This document shows, piece by piece, positions 9,378 through 17,586 of a stretch of 47,311 nucleotides of DNA (positions are counted from its first letter, which is position 1; the number at the start of each line of letters is the position of its first letter). The notes beneath the pieces are model-generated. The model made no database searches. It was given only the letters and a program-made list of their open reading frames with translations, and was not told the origin of the DNA. The stretch is taken from contig JAISPR010000127.1 in assembly GCA_031274765.1 (NCBI GenBank), positions 1-47,311 of the forward strand, in the 5' to 3' direction. Source of the DNA: Nitrososphaerota archaeon (lineage in GTDB: Archaea; Thermoproteota; Bathyarchaeia; Bathyarchaeales; Bathycorpusculaceae). The position numbers and the translations under genes were made by a program.

Positions 9378-10727
9378 ATGAGCCTCTTCACCGATTACTA
9401 TGAACTCACCATGTGCGCCGCCTACTATGATAACAATAACTTTGAACCTGCAACCTTTGATCTCTTTATTCGTCGCCTGCCTGAAAACAGAAACTATTTT
9501 CTCTTCGCAGGTCTAGAAGAGGCCCTGCAGTATTTACAGTCCATCAAATTCACCACTAAACACCTAGTTTATCTAAAAAAACAGGGGTTCCAAGCAGATT
9601 TTTTGGATTACCTCAGAAATTTTAGGTTCACAGGCGAGGTGTGGGCCGTTCCCGAAGGCACCATAGTGTTTCCCAATGAGCCGCTTTTACGCATAACCGC
9701 ACCCATTATCGAGGCCCAGCTTATTGAAACTTTTTTGTTAAATACCATCAATCTGCAAACAATGATTGCCACCAAGGCCAGCCGGGTTGTAGAAGCGGCT
9801 CAAGGGAAAGGCGTCATAGAGTTTGGTTTACGAAGAGAACCCGGAATTGATGCAGGTGTAAAGGTCGCACGCTCCAGTTACATCGCGGGTTGCGTGGGAA
9901 CTAGTAATGTTCTTGCTGGCCTGATTTTTGGTATTCCTGTGTTTGGTACCATGGCGCATAGTTTTATCATGGCCTATCCCAGAGAAATTGATGCATTTCG
10001 AGCCTTCTCTAAAACTTTTCCAGACAAATCGACTCTGCTCATTGATACCTATGATGATGTGTCAGGAGCAGAGAAAGCAGCGGTGGTTGCTAAAGAGTTA
10101 GCTGGAGAGGGGTTTTGTTTGGGTGGAGTGCGGTTAGATAGTGGTGATTTAGCGGTGTCAAGTTGGAAAATTCGGGAAATTTTAGATAAGCATGGATTGC
10201 AGGGGGTCAAAATTTTTGTTAGCGGGGATCTTGATGAGTATAGAGTTGCTGAGCTTTTGGAGAAAAATGTACCTGTTGATTTGTTTGGTGTGGGTACTAA
10301 AATGGGAACTAGCGCAGATAGGCCCTATCTTGATGGTATCTATAAGCTTTGTGAAACTCAAAATGTGGATGGAAGTTTTTCGGCTATTATGAAGCTTAGC
10401 AGGGATAAAAATACTTTGCCTGGGCGCAAGCAGGTTTATCGTTTCCAAAACAGAGAGGGTTTTTTTGAAAAAGATGTGATTGCTCTTGTTGATGAGCCCT
10501 CAGATGGAGAGGCTATGCTCATTAAGGTTGTGGATAGGGGTGAATTGGTGTATAGATTGCCGTCTCTTGAGGAGATTCGGGGGTTCGCGGCTAAAAGTTT
10601 AGCTCAACTGCCACGGAAATATAGGGTGTTAGTAGATGCTCCGCTCTATCCTGTTGAGTTGAGTTTAAAGTTACAAAATTTAATTGAGGTGTTAAAGCGG
10701 CAGATAGCTGAGAAGGAAAGTATATGA
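9378..10727 (+). CDS. pncB: nicotinate phosphoribosyltransferase
   Basis: 449 residues. The ATG at 9378 is chosen because AAAGGAG lies six bases upstream and the family begins with LFTDYYELTM; a longer in-frame start at 9249 lies too close to the repeat element. The enzyme joins nicotinate to PRPP, with ATP hydrolysis, giving nicotinate mononucleotide for NAD salvage. Visible motifs are EFGLRREPGIDAG, GTMAHSFIMAY with the His that is phosphorylated in the family, GVRLDSGDL and VSGDLDEY for phosphoribosyl binding, and FGVGTKMGTS. It seems monocistronic. Confidence 0.95.
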   Translation: MSLFTDYYELTMCAAYYDNNNFEPATFDLFIRRLPENRNYFLFAGLEEALQYLQSIKFTTKHLVYLKKQGFQADFLDYLRNFRFTGEVWAVPEGTIVFPNEPLLRITAPIIEAQLIETFLLNTINLQTMIATKASRVVEAAQGKGVIEFGLRREPGIDAGVKVARSSYIAGCVGTSNVLAGLIFGIPVFGTMAHSFIMAYPREIDAFRAFSKTFPDKSTLLIDTYDDVSGAEKAAVVAKELAGEGFCLGGVRLDSGDLAVSSWKIREILDKHGLQGVKIFVSGDLDEYRVAELLEKNVPVDLFGVGTKMGTSADRPYLDGIYKLCETQNVDGSFSAIMKLSRDKNTLPGRKQVYRFQNREGFFEKDVIALVDEPSDGEAMLIKVVDRGELVYRLPSLEEIRGFAAKSLAQLPRKYRVLVDAPLYPVELSLKLQNLIEVLKRQIAEKESI

Positions 10728-11505
10728 TTAGTTGTTGTTTGTTTTGGCGGTGGTTTTTGTATATGCTGCAGTAGTGTTTGTATATGTTGCAAAGTGTTAT
10801 TGTTGGGTTTTAGGGTTCGCAGTAATAAAGTTGAGTGTTGTTGATGGTTTGGATTTGTTGTTGTGTTTCATAGATTTGTTAGAGATGTTTGTTCCATCAT
10901 ATGGATAATCAAGCTGGTGTGATGTATCTTTTCTGGAAATTATTTTTCCTTTTTGACTTATTTTATTAATCGTTACTTGGCCATTCAAAAACTTAGTCAC
11001 ACTGCCACAACTAAGAGCAGGGTCAAAATCAAAAGCAACAAAAACTAAAAGGTGCCTAAAAAACACACCGAAAAAAACAACCCCAAAATACATCACAAAC
11101 TACCAAAAAATAATCCCAAAAGATTCCAACACTCTACACACTACAAAAAACAAACTAGCCTCAAGTAGGCCAACATAGACCGACACAGAAAACAAACAAC
11201 CCAAACATAGACAAGCTAAAACAAGCCTGTCAAAAAGACAACTAAGCACCAACCCTCAAAAAAAATATCGCCACCCGACAAAAAATAAACATACCCAGGA
11301 AAAATACACAGGGTCCTACTACAATTGGGAACCCTATCCACCAGTAAACAAAACGCAGAAAACCCCAGATATGAATGCAAACATTGCTTATCGTTGGTAC
11401 ACCGGATGGTCATCATTGTGTATGTAGGTATCTTTGTACCTTGCTAGATGATGTTTCGCGAAAGGTTTTTGCGGTAGGTGAATGTGATGTAGAATCAACA
11501 AAAAT
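10728..11505. other. intergenic region with sharp strand-composition switch, no gene seen
   Basis: The first ~150 bases are G/T-rich on the + strand, and from about 10970 to 11360 the + strand is strongly A/C-rich. Open frames here follow the skew and carry no motif. This arrangement resembles the flanks of the small repeats elsewhere in the window. Confidence 0.35.
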
Positions 11506-11733
11506 GTGCACATAGTTTTGGAGTATTCCCGTCAAAATTGTATGGAATTCTACTCAATTAGGACGATTTTAACTGATAATGAAACGTATTTTTGTGCTAA
11601 TAAACGATGCACAGGGAGATGTATAGGCGGCCTCCGAAAACCCATATTTTTCCAAAGATCGTCTGCTGGAAACCGTGTAATTGTGTTGTTTAGTTTTCTG
11701 AAATGGAGTTTTTGGATTTTGCCTATAACATGA
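11506..11733 (+). pseudogene. possible remnant of a DDE integrase-type transposase
   Basis: A 75-codon frame contains YSIRTILTDNETYFCANKR. This resembles the (R/A)xILTDNGTQFxS block around the second catalytic Asp of IS3/IS481-type transposases. Sequence before and after has no matching blocks, so at most a short fragment survives. The alternative is a chance resemblance. Confidence 0.3.
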
Positions 11734-11895
11734 ATTTGAACAACACTTCAAATAGCATCATATTAAACATATTATTCGCACTATTAATCATAATTAGACT
11801 AATGCGAAGATAGAAAAGTTTCATCATCCCCATAATGCGCATAGGTTTGGGTTTGAGGGTTGGAGGAATTTGTTGTGTGATATAATAATAGCCGC

Positions 11896-12081
11896 ATGAC
11901 GCGTTTAATTTGGGAAGACGGAGTCGCCGTAGGGCATTTGTTCACAAGTTGTGACCTAAGATCTGCTCAGGCATAGTTGTTAGGCAGTTTGGATGGTGAT
12001 GTCGTTATTAATAAGATAATCCCAAAAGAGAGAGTGATTTCTGGAAAAGACAAACGGGTTGAATATGGCAAACACTTATAG
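11896..12081 (+). pseudogene. short decayed frame with internal TAG, unknown
   Basis: From ATG 11896 the frame encodes 26 residues, reaches TAG at 11974, and continues in the same frame for 34 more residues that look protein-like (NKIIPKERVISGKDKRVEYG) before a second TAG. No family is assigned. A decayed gene or a coincidental frame are both possible. Confidence 0.25.
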
Positions 12082-12126
12082 TCTTCTTAGAGGGATTTTA
12101 TGGCTAATTAAAGAGGACGAGCGTAT

Positions 12127-13329
12127 ATGCAAAATCGCCCAGCCATTGTTGCTGTCGGCAGAACCAAGTTTGGTGAGCATTACGGTAAAGAACCCGAAAA
12201 GCTCATCGAGGAAGCTTGGCTTGCCGCATCTATGGAGTGTAGCATGGAACGCAAAGATCTTGAAGCCTGCTACATGTCGGATTGTTTTTTACCCATAACC
12301 AACAAGTTAGGGCTCGAAGAGGGCTTTCTCTCAGAGCTAACAGAACTACATGTGCCCATGGAGGTCACTCGAAGCTTTAGTGCTGCACTACGGGCAGCCT
12401 GCCATGCAATCCAAGCAGGAGTCTACAGTACAGTATTGGTGGGCGGCATCGAAAAGATGACTGACCGCTGGGATAAAATCCGCGACGACCTCATGCTCCT
12501 TGATGACCCCTGGAGCTATTTTGCAGGCGGAACCCCTGAATCTAACCATGAACTCATGCTTCGCGCCTACATTAAAAAACACGGCATAACAAATAAAGAG
12601 CAAGAGCAATTAGAAATTGCCCTTGCACAGGTAGCTGTTAAAAATCACGCCAATGGGGCCAAAAACAAGTATGCCCAATTCCAGCGTAAAATCACCATCG
12701 ACCAAGTGCTAAGTGCCCGAAAAGTTGCACATAAACCACTTGGACTCTACGATTTCGCACCAATCTCAGATGGCGCCAGCGCATTAATCCTCACAAGCGA
12801 AACCATTGCCAACAAAATAACCAAGCGCCCCATTTTTATCTTAGCAATTGGTGCCGCAACAGATTACCTCAACTACCCCACCCGTGCAGACCTCTCACGC
12901 TTTATCGCTGCAGAACTCGCAATGAAAAGCGCATGCCAAACCGCCAAACTCTCAAAATCAGATCTACAACTCATTGAAATAAACGACCAATCCACCATGA
13001 TGGAGATGGTAAGCCTCGAAGACCTCGGCTTTGCCAAACCCGGCACCGCATGGAAAAACATCTATGAAAGTAGCCAAAACGGACAACTCAGCTATGAATT
13101 AGACAACAAACCAGTCTATGTGAACACTAATGGCGGGTTAAAAGCCGACGGTAACCCCTTAGGCGCAACGGGTGGAGCACAACTTTTTGAGATCTATCGC
13201 CAACTCCAAGGCGAAGCAGCTGAGCGGCAAGTAAATATTCCAAACGGTCTCCGACACGGGGCAACTGTAGAATATGAAGGATTTGGAACTAAGGCTTATG
13301 TAACAATTTTAGGAGAAAAAACACAATGA
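12127..13329 (+). CDS. thiolase-family protein, catalytic residues apparently lost
   Basis: 400 residues with the fold and length of archaeal SCP-x-like thiolases, which make acetoacetyl-CoA for the mevalonate pathway. Family landmarks are visible: AIVAVGRTKFGEH at the start, AALRAACHAIQAG, LYDFAPISDGASALIL and GGLKADGNPLGATGGAQ. The nucleophilic Cys position reads Thr81 (VTRSFSAAL). The His of the usual HDAF block is Asn286 (INDQST), and the His of GHPxGATG is Asn343 (GNPLGATG). An ordinary Claisen condensation therefore looks impossible. The frame is intact and overlaps the next gene (ATGA), so the protein is probably made, perhaps as a scaffold or with altered chemistry. Weak GAGG ribosome site. 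Confidence 0.88.
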   Translation: MQNRPAIVAVGRTKFGEHYGKEPEKLIEEAWLAASMECSMERKDLEACYMSDCFLPITNKLGLEEGFLSELTELHVPMEVTRSFSAALRAACHAIQAGVYSTVLVGGIEKMTDRWDKIRDDLMLLDDPWSYFAGGTPESNHELMLRAYIKKHGITNKEQEQLEIALAQVAVKNHANGAKNKYAQFQRKITIDQVLSARKVAHKPLGLYDFAPISDGASALILTSETIANKITKRPIFILAIGAATDYLNYPTRADLSRFIAAELAMKSACQTAKLSKSDLQLIEINDQSTMMEMVSLEDLGFAKPGTAWKNIYESSQNGQLSYELDNKPVYVNTNGGLKADGNPLGATGGAQLFEIYRQLQGEAAERQVNIPNGLRHGATVEYEGFGTKAYVTILGEKTQ

Positions 13330-14834
13330 GCAGTGAACCCATAGAACGACGTGTATCATACTTAGGCGACAGATTAAGAGCCTGCAGATGCCAATGTTGT
13401 GGCAAAGAATACTTTGAAGTCCGCGACTACTGCAGTAATTGTGGGCGTAAAAGCTATGGCAAAATGGACAACATCGACCTCTTCTACGACAAAGGCACCC
13501 TTGAACTCTGCACCTACATCAACGAACCCACAAATAAATTCACCAAACTCTCCAGCTACGTCTATGGCATCGTATCATTTCACAACGGCAAAATCCGCAT
13601 CCCCGCTAGACTGACTGACCAACTCATTTCCGACGGCAACCCCCTTGACTTAACCAGCTTAGAAGGCCGAGGAGTCATCCCCCGCTTCCGCAGACGCTAC
13701 GCCGTAGACAAAAAAGACATTGTTCCCACAATATCACTAACGTTTACCTTAGCCGATGAATACTATCCCCATCAAGAATACAAAATAATTCAGCCCAACA
13801 AAGACTATGAATTACCAGGCATCGTAGGCTATGGAGTTTATTCATCAAAGTTTCGCATAAAAGAAGAAGGCATAGAAAGAGCAGTACCTTTCATCGACGA
13901 AGATTCCATTACCGCAGCAGTTGAAGCAGGAAAACTAGCACTTATCCACTCAAGCCTTGACAGCATGTTAATTGGGAAAGTCTATGCAGGATCGGAATCC
14001 AACCCCTATGCAGTCAAACCGATTGCCGCCAAAGTCGCACAGGTTCTCAAGCTAGGCAAAGAAGACGGAGACGTGCAAGCAGTCGATGCAGTAGACACAG
14101 AATTTGCCTGCAAAGCAGCCACAAGCATGTTCAAAGATGCCTGCACATTAGTCAGCTACCCCAGATCAGGTATAGATTACGCAATGGTTATCGGCACAGA
14201 CAACAGCCAAGCAGCACCCCGCGGATACCCCGGAGGCGAACTTGACTCATTTGTTGGCTACGGCGGTGCCGCCTACATCTTTGGTAAAAAAGATGTCATC
14301 GCCGAAGTTGAAGCCTGGTACAGTTGCACCTCAGATACACCAGATTTTTGGCGACGTGACGGTGAACCATATCCCATGCATGGAGGCAGATTCACAGGCG
14401 ACCCCGCATACCACAAACATGTCCGCAACGCAGCCTCCAAACTCATGGAACAATATAATCTCAAAGCCTCAGACCTCAACTATTTTGTACCCCACCAACC
14501 TAACCCCAGCTTCCCAGCACGCATCGCTAAAGAACTGGGCTTTAAAGAAGAGCAATTCATGCCAGCTATCCAAATGACCAAGTTTGGTAATACCTACAGC
14601 GGTGCTTCCCTAGTCGGCTTAGCAGCAATTTTGGACATCGCTAAACCTGACGAACGCATCTTGGTCACTAGTTATGGTTCAGGCGCAGGAAGTGACAGCT
14701 ATCTTTTACGTACCACCAGTCAATTACCCGATAAACGCAATCGACAAAAAATCAGTGTTCGATTCCTTGCTGAAAATCCGTTTGTGGAATACGTTGATTA
14801 CACGACATACCGCCGACTAAAATCAGGCATGTAA
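13326..14834 (+). CDS. DUF35 (zinc ribbon + OB fold) - HMG-CoA synthase fusion
   Basis: 502 residues. Residues 1-160 are a DUF35 protein: a rubredoxin-like zinc ribbon with C22-x2-C25 and C36-x2-C39, then an OB-fold acyl-CoA-binding region (SYVYGIVSFHNGKIRIPARL). From about 163 (PGIVGYGVYSSKFRI) an archaeal HMG-CoA synthase runs to the end. Catalytic Glu224 (AGSESNPYAVKP), Cys262 (TEFACKAAT) and His390 (FVPHQPNPSFP) are all present. HMG-CoA synthase condenses acetyl-CoA with acetoacetyl-CoA for isoprenoid lipid synthesis. In other archaea DUF35 is a separate gene whose product bridges thiolase and synthase in a channelling complex. Translationally coupled to the thiolase homologue. Confidence 0.92.
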   Translation: MSSEPIERRVSYLGDRLRACRCQCCGKEYFEVRDYCSNCGRKSYGKMDNIDLFYDKGTLELCTYINEPTNKFTKLSSYVYGIVSFHNGKIRIPARLTDQLISDGNPLDLTSLEGRGVIPRFRRRYAVDKKDIVPTISLTFTLADEYYPHQEYKIIQPNKDYELPGIVGYGVYSSKFRIKEEGIERAVPFIDEDSITAAVEAGKLALIHSSLDSMLIGKVYAGSESNPYAVKPIAAKVAQVLKLGKEDGDVQAVDAVDTEFACKAATSMFKDACTLVSYPRSGIDYAMVIGTDNSQAAPRGYPGGELDSFVGYGGAAYIFGKKDVIAEVEAWYSCTSDTPDFWRRDGEPYPMHGGRFTGDPAYHKHVRNAASKLMEQYNLKASDLNYFVPHQPNPSFPARIAKELGFKEEQFMPAIQMTKFGNTYSGASLVGLAAILDIAKPDERILVTSYGSGAGSDSYLLRTTSQLPDKRNRQKISVRFLAENPFVEYVDYTTYRRLKSGM

Positions 14835-14855
14835 GCATCAAGGAGGTTTGTTTGT

Positions 14856-14927
14856 ATGGAAATTAAATCTGGACATATCAAACGGTTCAAAGAAGTAGGG
14901 TTCAAGCTGAGTTTTATACTATGTTGA
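14856..14927 (+). CDS. possible 23-residue leader or truncated peptide
   Basis: A consensus AGGAGG at 14841-14846 sits ahead of ATG 14856, which opens 23 codons (MEIKSGHIKRFKEVG...) ending in TGA. The strong ribosome site 21 bases after the HMG-CoA synthase stop suggests a third cistron was once, or still is, translated in this operon. It may be the stump of a lost gene. No family is recognised. Confidence 0.35.
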   Translation: MEIKSGHIKRFKEVGFKLSFILC

Positions 14928-14936
14928 GCCCATCAA

Positions 14937-14946
14937 TTTTTATATG
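14937..14946 (+). promoter_or_regulatory. TATA box for the RNase H-like gene
   Basis: TTTTTATATG, about 48 bases before the TTG start at 14990. Transcription would begin near 14968, separate from the mevalonate operon. Confidence 0.45.
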
Positions 14947-14989
14947 ACACTGTCATAATTGACTAAAGCAAAGAGAGTGACGTTTCCAG

Positions 14990-15670
14990 TTGACCCTTAT
15001 CGTTGATGATGCCGGTAGCGGCGACTTGCTTTTCGGCGTTGTAATCGGTGCCTATCGGAAAGAAACAGGTGAATTCAAATATGATTTAGTCGACGTGAGG
15101 TTCTATCAAGATATATTTCGTGAAAAAGAGTATCTACAGGAAGCCGCACGTGTTGTAACAAAACTTGTTGCTAAGTTCAATTTAGAATCCGATGAGAATA
15201 TACACATTTGTCAAGGCTGCATTTTTGATGTTGCCGCAGAGGAACTCCAAAAAGTCTATGGTGCGGATCGTGTCAAACGGGTTCACGTCGAAGGCGAAGC
15301 ACAACGCCTCGTCGAAATTGCTTATCTTGACGAAATCCGCAATTTAGGCTATGAGCCTCTTGCAGAACGGGATGAAAAAAGAGGTAAAAATTTTTTCCAC
15401 ATGATGCGCTGGCTCAGAGACAACCCGGGGATGCTCCGTTATGCCAAAACCGGTTGGCCACGACTTAAAAACTATCAACTTTTTAAACCGTTCCACGCAA
15501 AACCAATCTTTAATGCAGTATGCAGTAAATGTGGTACTAAATGTGAAGTTCCCTTTCAACCCAAAGCGGATAAAACTGTTTACTGCAAAAAATGCTGGGG
15601 AACCCACAGATCTGTTCGCTCCCAGCGTTCCCGTAAACTTCACAACAAACGCAAACCAATAAAACGCTAA
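14990..15670 (+). CDS. RNase H-like fold protein with C-terminal zinc ribbon, unknown role
   Basis: 226 residues from TTG; a stop codon lies four codons upstream in frame, so no longer start exists. The N-terminus (TLIVDDAGSGDLLFGVVIGAYR) looks like the first strand and acidic Asp of an RNase H-like domain, followed by a conserved middle section (FFHMMRWLRDNPGMLRYAKTGWPR). Near the end, CSKCGTKCEVPFQPKADK followed by YCKKCW is the archaeal CxxC...PFxP...CxxC zinc ribbon, and the tail is very basic. The combination points to nucleic-acid binding, perhaps nuclease activity. The family is known to me only as uncharacterised archaeal proteins. Confidence 0.75.
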   Translation: MTLIVDDAGSGDLLFGVVIGAYRKETGEFKYDLVDVRFYQDIFREKEYLQEAARVVTKLVAKFNLESDENIHICQGCIFDVAAEELQKVYGADRVKRVHVEGEAQRLVEIAYLDEIRNLGYEPLAERDEKRGKNFFHMMRWLRDNPGMLRYAKTGWPRLKNYQLFKPFHAKPIFNAVCSKCGTKCEVPFQPKADKTVYCKKCWGTHRSVRSQRSRKLHNKRKPIKR

Positions 15671-15744
15671 AATAACCATCAGACTGTACAAAAAATCAAA
15701 AAACAATAACACTAAACACTACAGACAGCATACCCCTTTATCTA

Positions 15745-15794
15745 TTGCTATATGTAGTGACCTTGGTGAATTTTATCAAAGTTTTGCGCAGTCT
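15745..15794. repeat. 50-bp dispersed repeat, copy 2
   Basis: Second copy of the repeat at 8729-8778, with 43 of 50 identities. It overlaps the last codons of a short minus-strand frame ending at 15776. Flanks are unrelated between the two copies. Confidence 0.7.
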
Positions 15795-15964
15795 ACATTA
15801 TAAAATTTTTTATCGTTCATGTAGTCTAAAAGATAGCTCCGCGCAATATCATCAGGATAGGGCGGTTTAAATTTTATGTTATGTTCTAACAATAAAAACA
15901 ACAGATATAGTTCAGTCATTGGTGAAATGACACTCTGTACCTTAACAGTCTGAGCATGTCGCAA
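15776..15964 (-). CDS. short hypothetical protein, possibly a fragment
   Basis: 62 codons from a TTG. The sequence has a normal amino-acid mix (TELYLLFLLLEHNIKFKPPY, then an acidic end), so it may be a real small protein or the tail of a longer lost one. Its last codons lie inside the 50-bp dispersed repeat, which suggests the end has been replaced. No family is recognised. Confidence 0.3.
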   Translation of the reverse strand: MRHAQTVKVQSVISPMTELYLLFLLLEHNIKFKPPYPDDIARSYLLDYMNDKKFYNVDCAKL

Positions 15965-15987
15965 GTATACACAAGCATATTACATAG

Positions 15988-15997
15988 CCTTATAAGC
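15988..15997 (+). promoter_or_regulatory. TATA box of small cysteine-rich protein gene A
   Basis: CCTTATAAGC, centred about 46 bases before GTG 16039. Transcription near 16019 gives a ~20-base leader carrying the AGGAGG. Confidence 0.5.
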
Positions 15998-16038
15998 AAT
16001 CAACTCACGCAAAAAGTATTAACAGGAGGCGAAAACAA

Positions 16039-16164
16039 GTGTTGAGCAGAGATTGCGACGGATGCGAAATGCTCCATATGTGCAGTGAAAGATATCGAAA
16101 AGTCAGTAAAAACGAAAAAGTCTACTGTCCAGATGGTACCGCACACTTAGTCGACCAAAACTAA
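16039..16164 (+). CDS. 41-residue cysteine-rich protein, paralogue A
   Basis: Starts at GTG nine bases after a perfect AGGAGG (16024-16029). Four cysteines at 6, 9, 15 and 30 give C-x2-C-x5-C-x14-C, enough to hold one zinc ion or a small Fe-S cluster. The block VYCPDGTAHLVD follows. It aligns without gaps for 39 residues with the protein at 26496-26660, sharing SRDCDGC, RYRK and VYCPDGTAHL. Codon differences between the two are mostly synonymous, which shows selection on the protein. No known family comes to mind. It is soluble and has its own promoter. The gene stands alone between decayed elements. Confidence 0.7.
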   Translation: MLSRDCDGCEMLHMCSERYRKVSKNEKVYCPDGTAHLVDQN

Positions 16165-16365
16165 TCACCATTTCCCAATAACTTTTATTTCATTATCCGT
16201 AATTCCCGGAAAGTTTTTACCACCGCAAACTAACCCTTAGAGCTTAAGCGGAAACTCAAACCAAATGCCCCACAACCGCCCAACCCCGCTTCGAAGCCTC
16301 CCCAACCACAACACACCCATCAAAAACACTACAACGCAAATTAACCAACAAACAAAACACCCCCC

Positions 16366-16470
16366 AGACTGTCCAAAAACTAACAAAACCTCTTGAAAAA
16401 CAAGAAAAGAACCAAATTTCTCCGCCAGTTTACACTAAAAACACGGAAACACCTAGTTTTTAGACAGTCT
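16366..16470. repeat. ~105-bp MITE-like element, copy 1 of 5
   Basis: Ends are inverted repeats: AGACTGTCCAAAAACTA at the left and, on the opposite strand, AGACTGTCTAAAAACTAGG at the right. It is preceded by CCCCC and followed by CCC, as in other copies. The interior has no coding capacity. Confidence 0.85.
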
Positions 16471-16600
16471 CCCACCCTACAACCTAACCCTTAGTCCCAT
16501 ACAATATCCCAAGCCCCAGAATTCATCCCTGGCGCTGGAACAGTGAACTATTTGGATTGGATTGAAAAGCCATAAAAGGCCAAGTCCTAATGACAAACCT

Positions 16601-16816
16601 TTTCCTGAGGGTAAAGCTTTGATGTCTGTAGCAGGTAACTACGGCTTCTTTGACATAGCTGTGGGATAGACGCCGCCACAAAAACCGAAGAACTCAGCCT
16701 AAAAAGACGGCAACGACCCCTACGGCGTCATCATAGAAACCATACGACCACACGTTTTCCATCCTGAGGGCCGCCTAAAACTCACCGTCAGCTACCTAAA
16801 ATCTCGAAAAATATAA
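16601..16816 (+). pseudogene. decayed C-terminal end of a SAM hydrolase-like (DUF62) gene
   Basis: In one frame GKALMSVAGNYGFFDIAVG ends at a stop at 16667. In a neighbouring frame the next bases read DAATKTEELSLK, and a third frame carries a further protein-like stretch (DGNDPYGVIIETIRPHVF) to a TAA at 16814. The first two pieces together match the end of S-adenosylmethionine hydroxide adenosyltransferases (pattern LxxxGSxGFLEIAVNxGNAAxxLGLKVGD). Several frameshifts make it non-functional. The third stretch may belong to something else. Confidence 0.4.
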
Positions 16817-17153
16817 CTATGTTGATGTAGCATGGCATGTATAATCTTTGAAATTGAATTTGCACGTGAATTTACGATTATTTAACATTTTGGGTATAGT
16901 TATAATTGTATGTAATATAACTATGTTACAATTGTCTGATAACTGCTAATTTTTCTGTAAATCCAGTTTCAACTGTTTTGCACACCCCAATACTTTGGCA
17001 TAGTTACACTTTACTGGATTTTAGGCATCTAACCAACCTTTCTTCTCACACTCTCTATTTTTTGGCTCCATTTTTTGGCTATCTAATTACAGAACACTTT
17101 GTCCGTGCACTTAGCATTATAGCAACGTGAAGTCATATTAACGCAAAACACAT
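16817..17153. other. AT-rich intergenic region, no gene seen
   Basis: Contains the 11-base word ATATAACTATG twice (near 16812 and 16917) and a related GGTATAGTTATA. It probably includes the left flank of the IS630-type remnant that starts at 17154. Its inverted end could not be identified. Confidence 0.3.
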
Positions 17154-17586
17154 ATGGGAGTTAACGATTACTCCGTTATACGACCAATATCAAACGAAAA
17201 ACGCCAAATGATAATCGAAGCAAAAAAACGAGACAAACCCAAAAAAACAACCCTAACCAAAATAAAAAACATCAACCAAAAGCTCCACAACAAAAATCTA
17301 CAAACAACACCAAAAAACAGAAAACCACAAACCCAAACCCTACCCCAAAAACAAAAGCAAACTCACACCCAAACAAAACCAACAAATCAAAAAACAAATC
17401 AAACAAACCCCCAACATAACCATAAACGAACTAACAGACAAACTAAACCTAAACATAACTCAAAGCGGACTCTCCAAACATCTCAAACACATGGATTTGA
17501 CTTTTAAAACCCAAACAATAAAAATCATAGAACAATCCCATCAAAAAAACCAACTACACACCAAATATCTTGAGAAAATTATCTAG
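17154..17586 (+). pseudogene. IS630-type transposase, frameshifted and truncated
   Basis: The first 25 codons (ISNEKRQMIIEAKKR) are a typical helix-turn-helix opening. After a frameshift near 17240-17260 the correct sequence continues one frame over: PKQNQQIKKQIKQTPNITIN, then ELTDKLNLNITQSGLSKHLK. This matches the second helix-turn-helix of IS630/Tc1-type transposases (pattern ITLEELAxxLGxxxSxSTVSRxLKRLG). The DDE domain is missing; the frame ends at a TAG formed where the IS1-family element begins. The + strand is extremely A/C-rich. Confidence 0.7.

Noticed and set aside
11974-11976. In-frame TAG in a protein-like frame as pyrrolysine
   Set aside because: The frame is short, matches no family, and no pyrrolysine genes are visible; decay or chance is simpler.
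16260-16300. TTCGAAGCC-type word as the T-arm of a tRNA
   Set aside because: No acceptor stem or D- and anticodon arms can be drawn around it; the same holds for TTCGAAT words near 597, 45608 and 47203.
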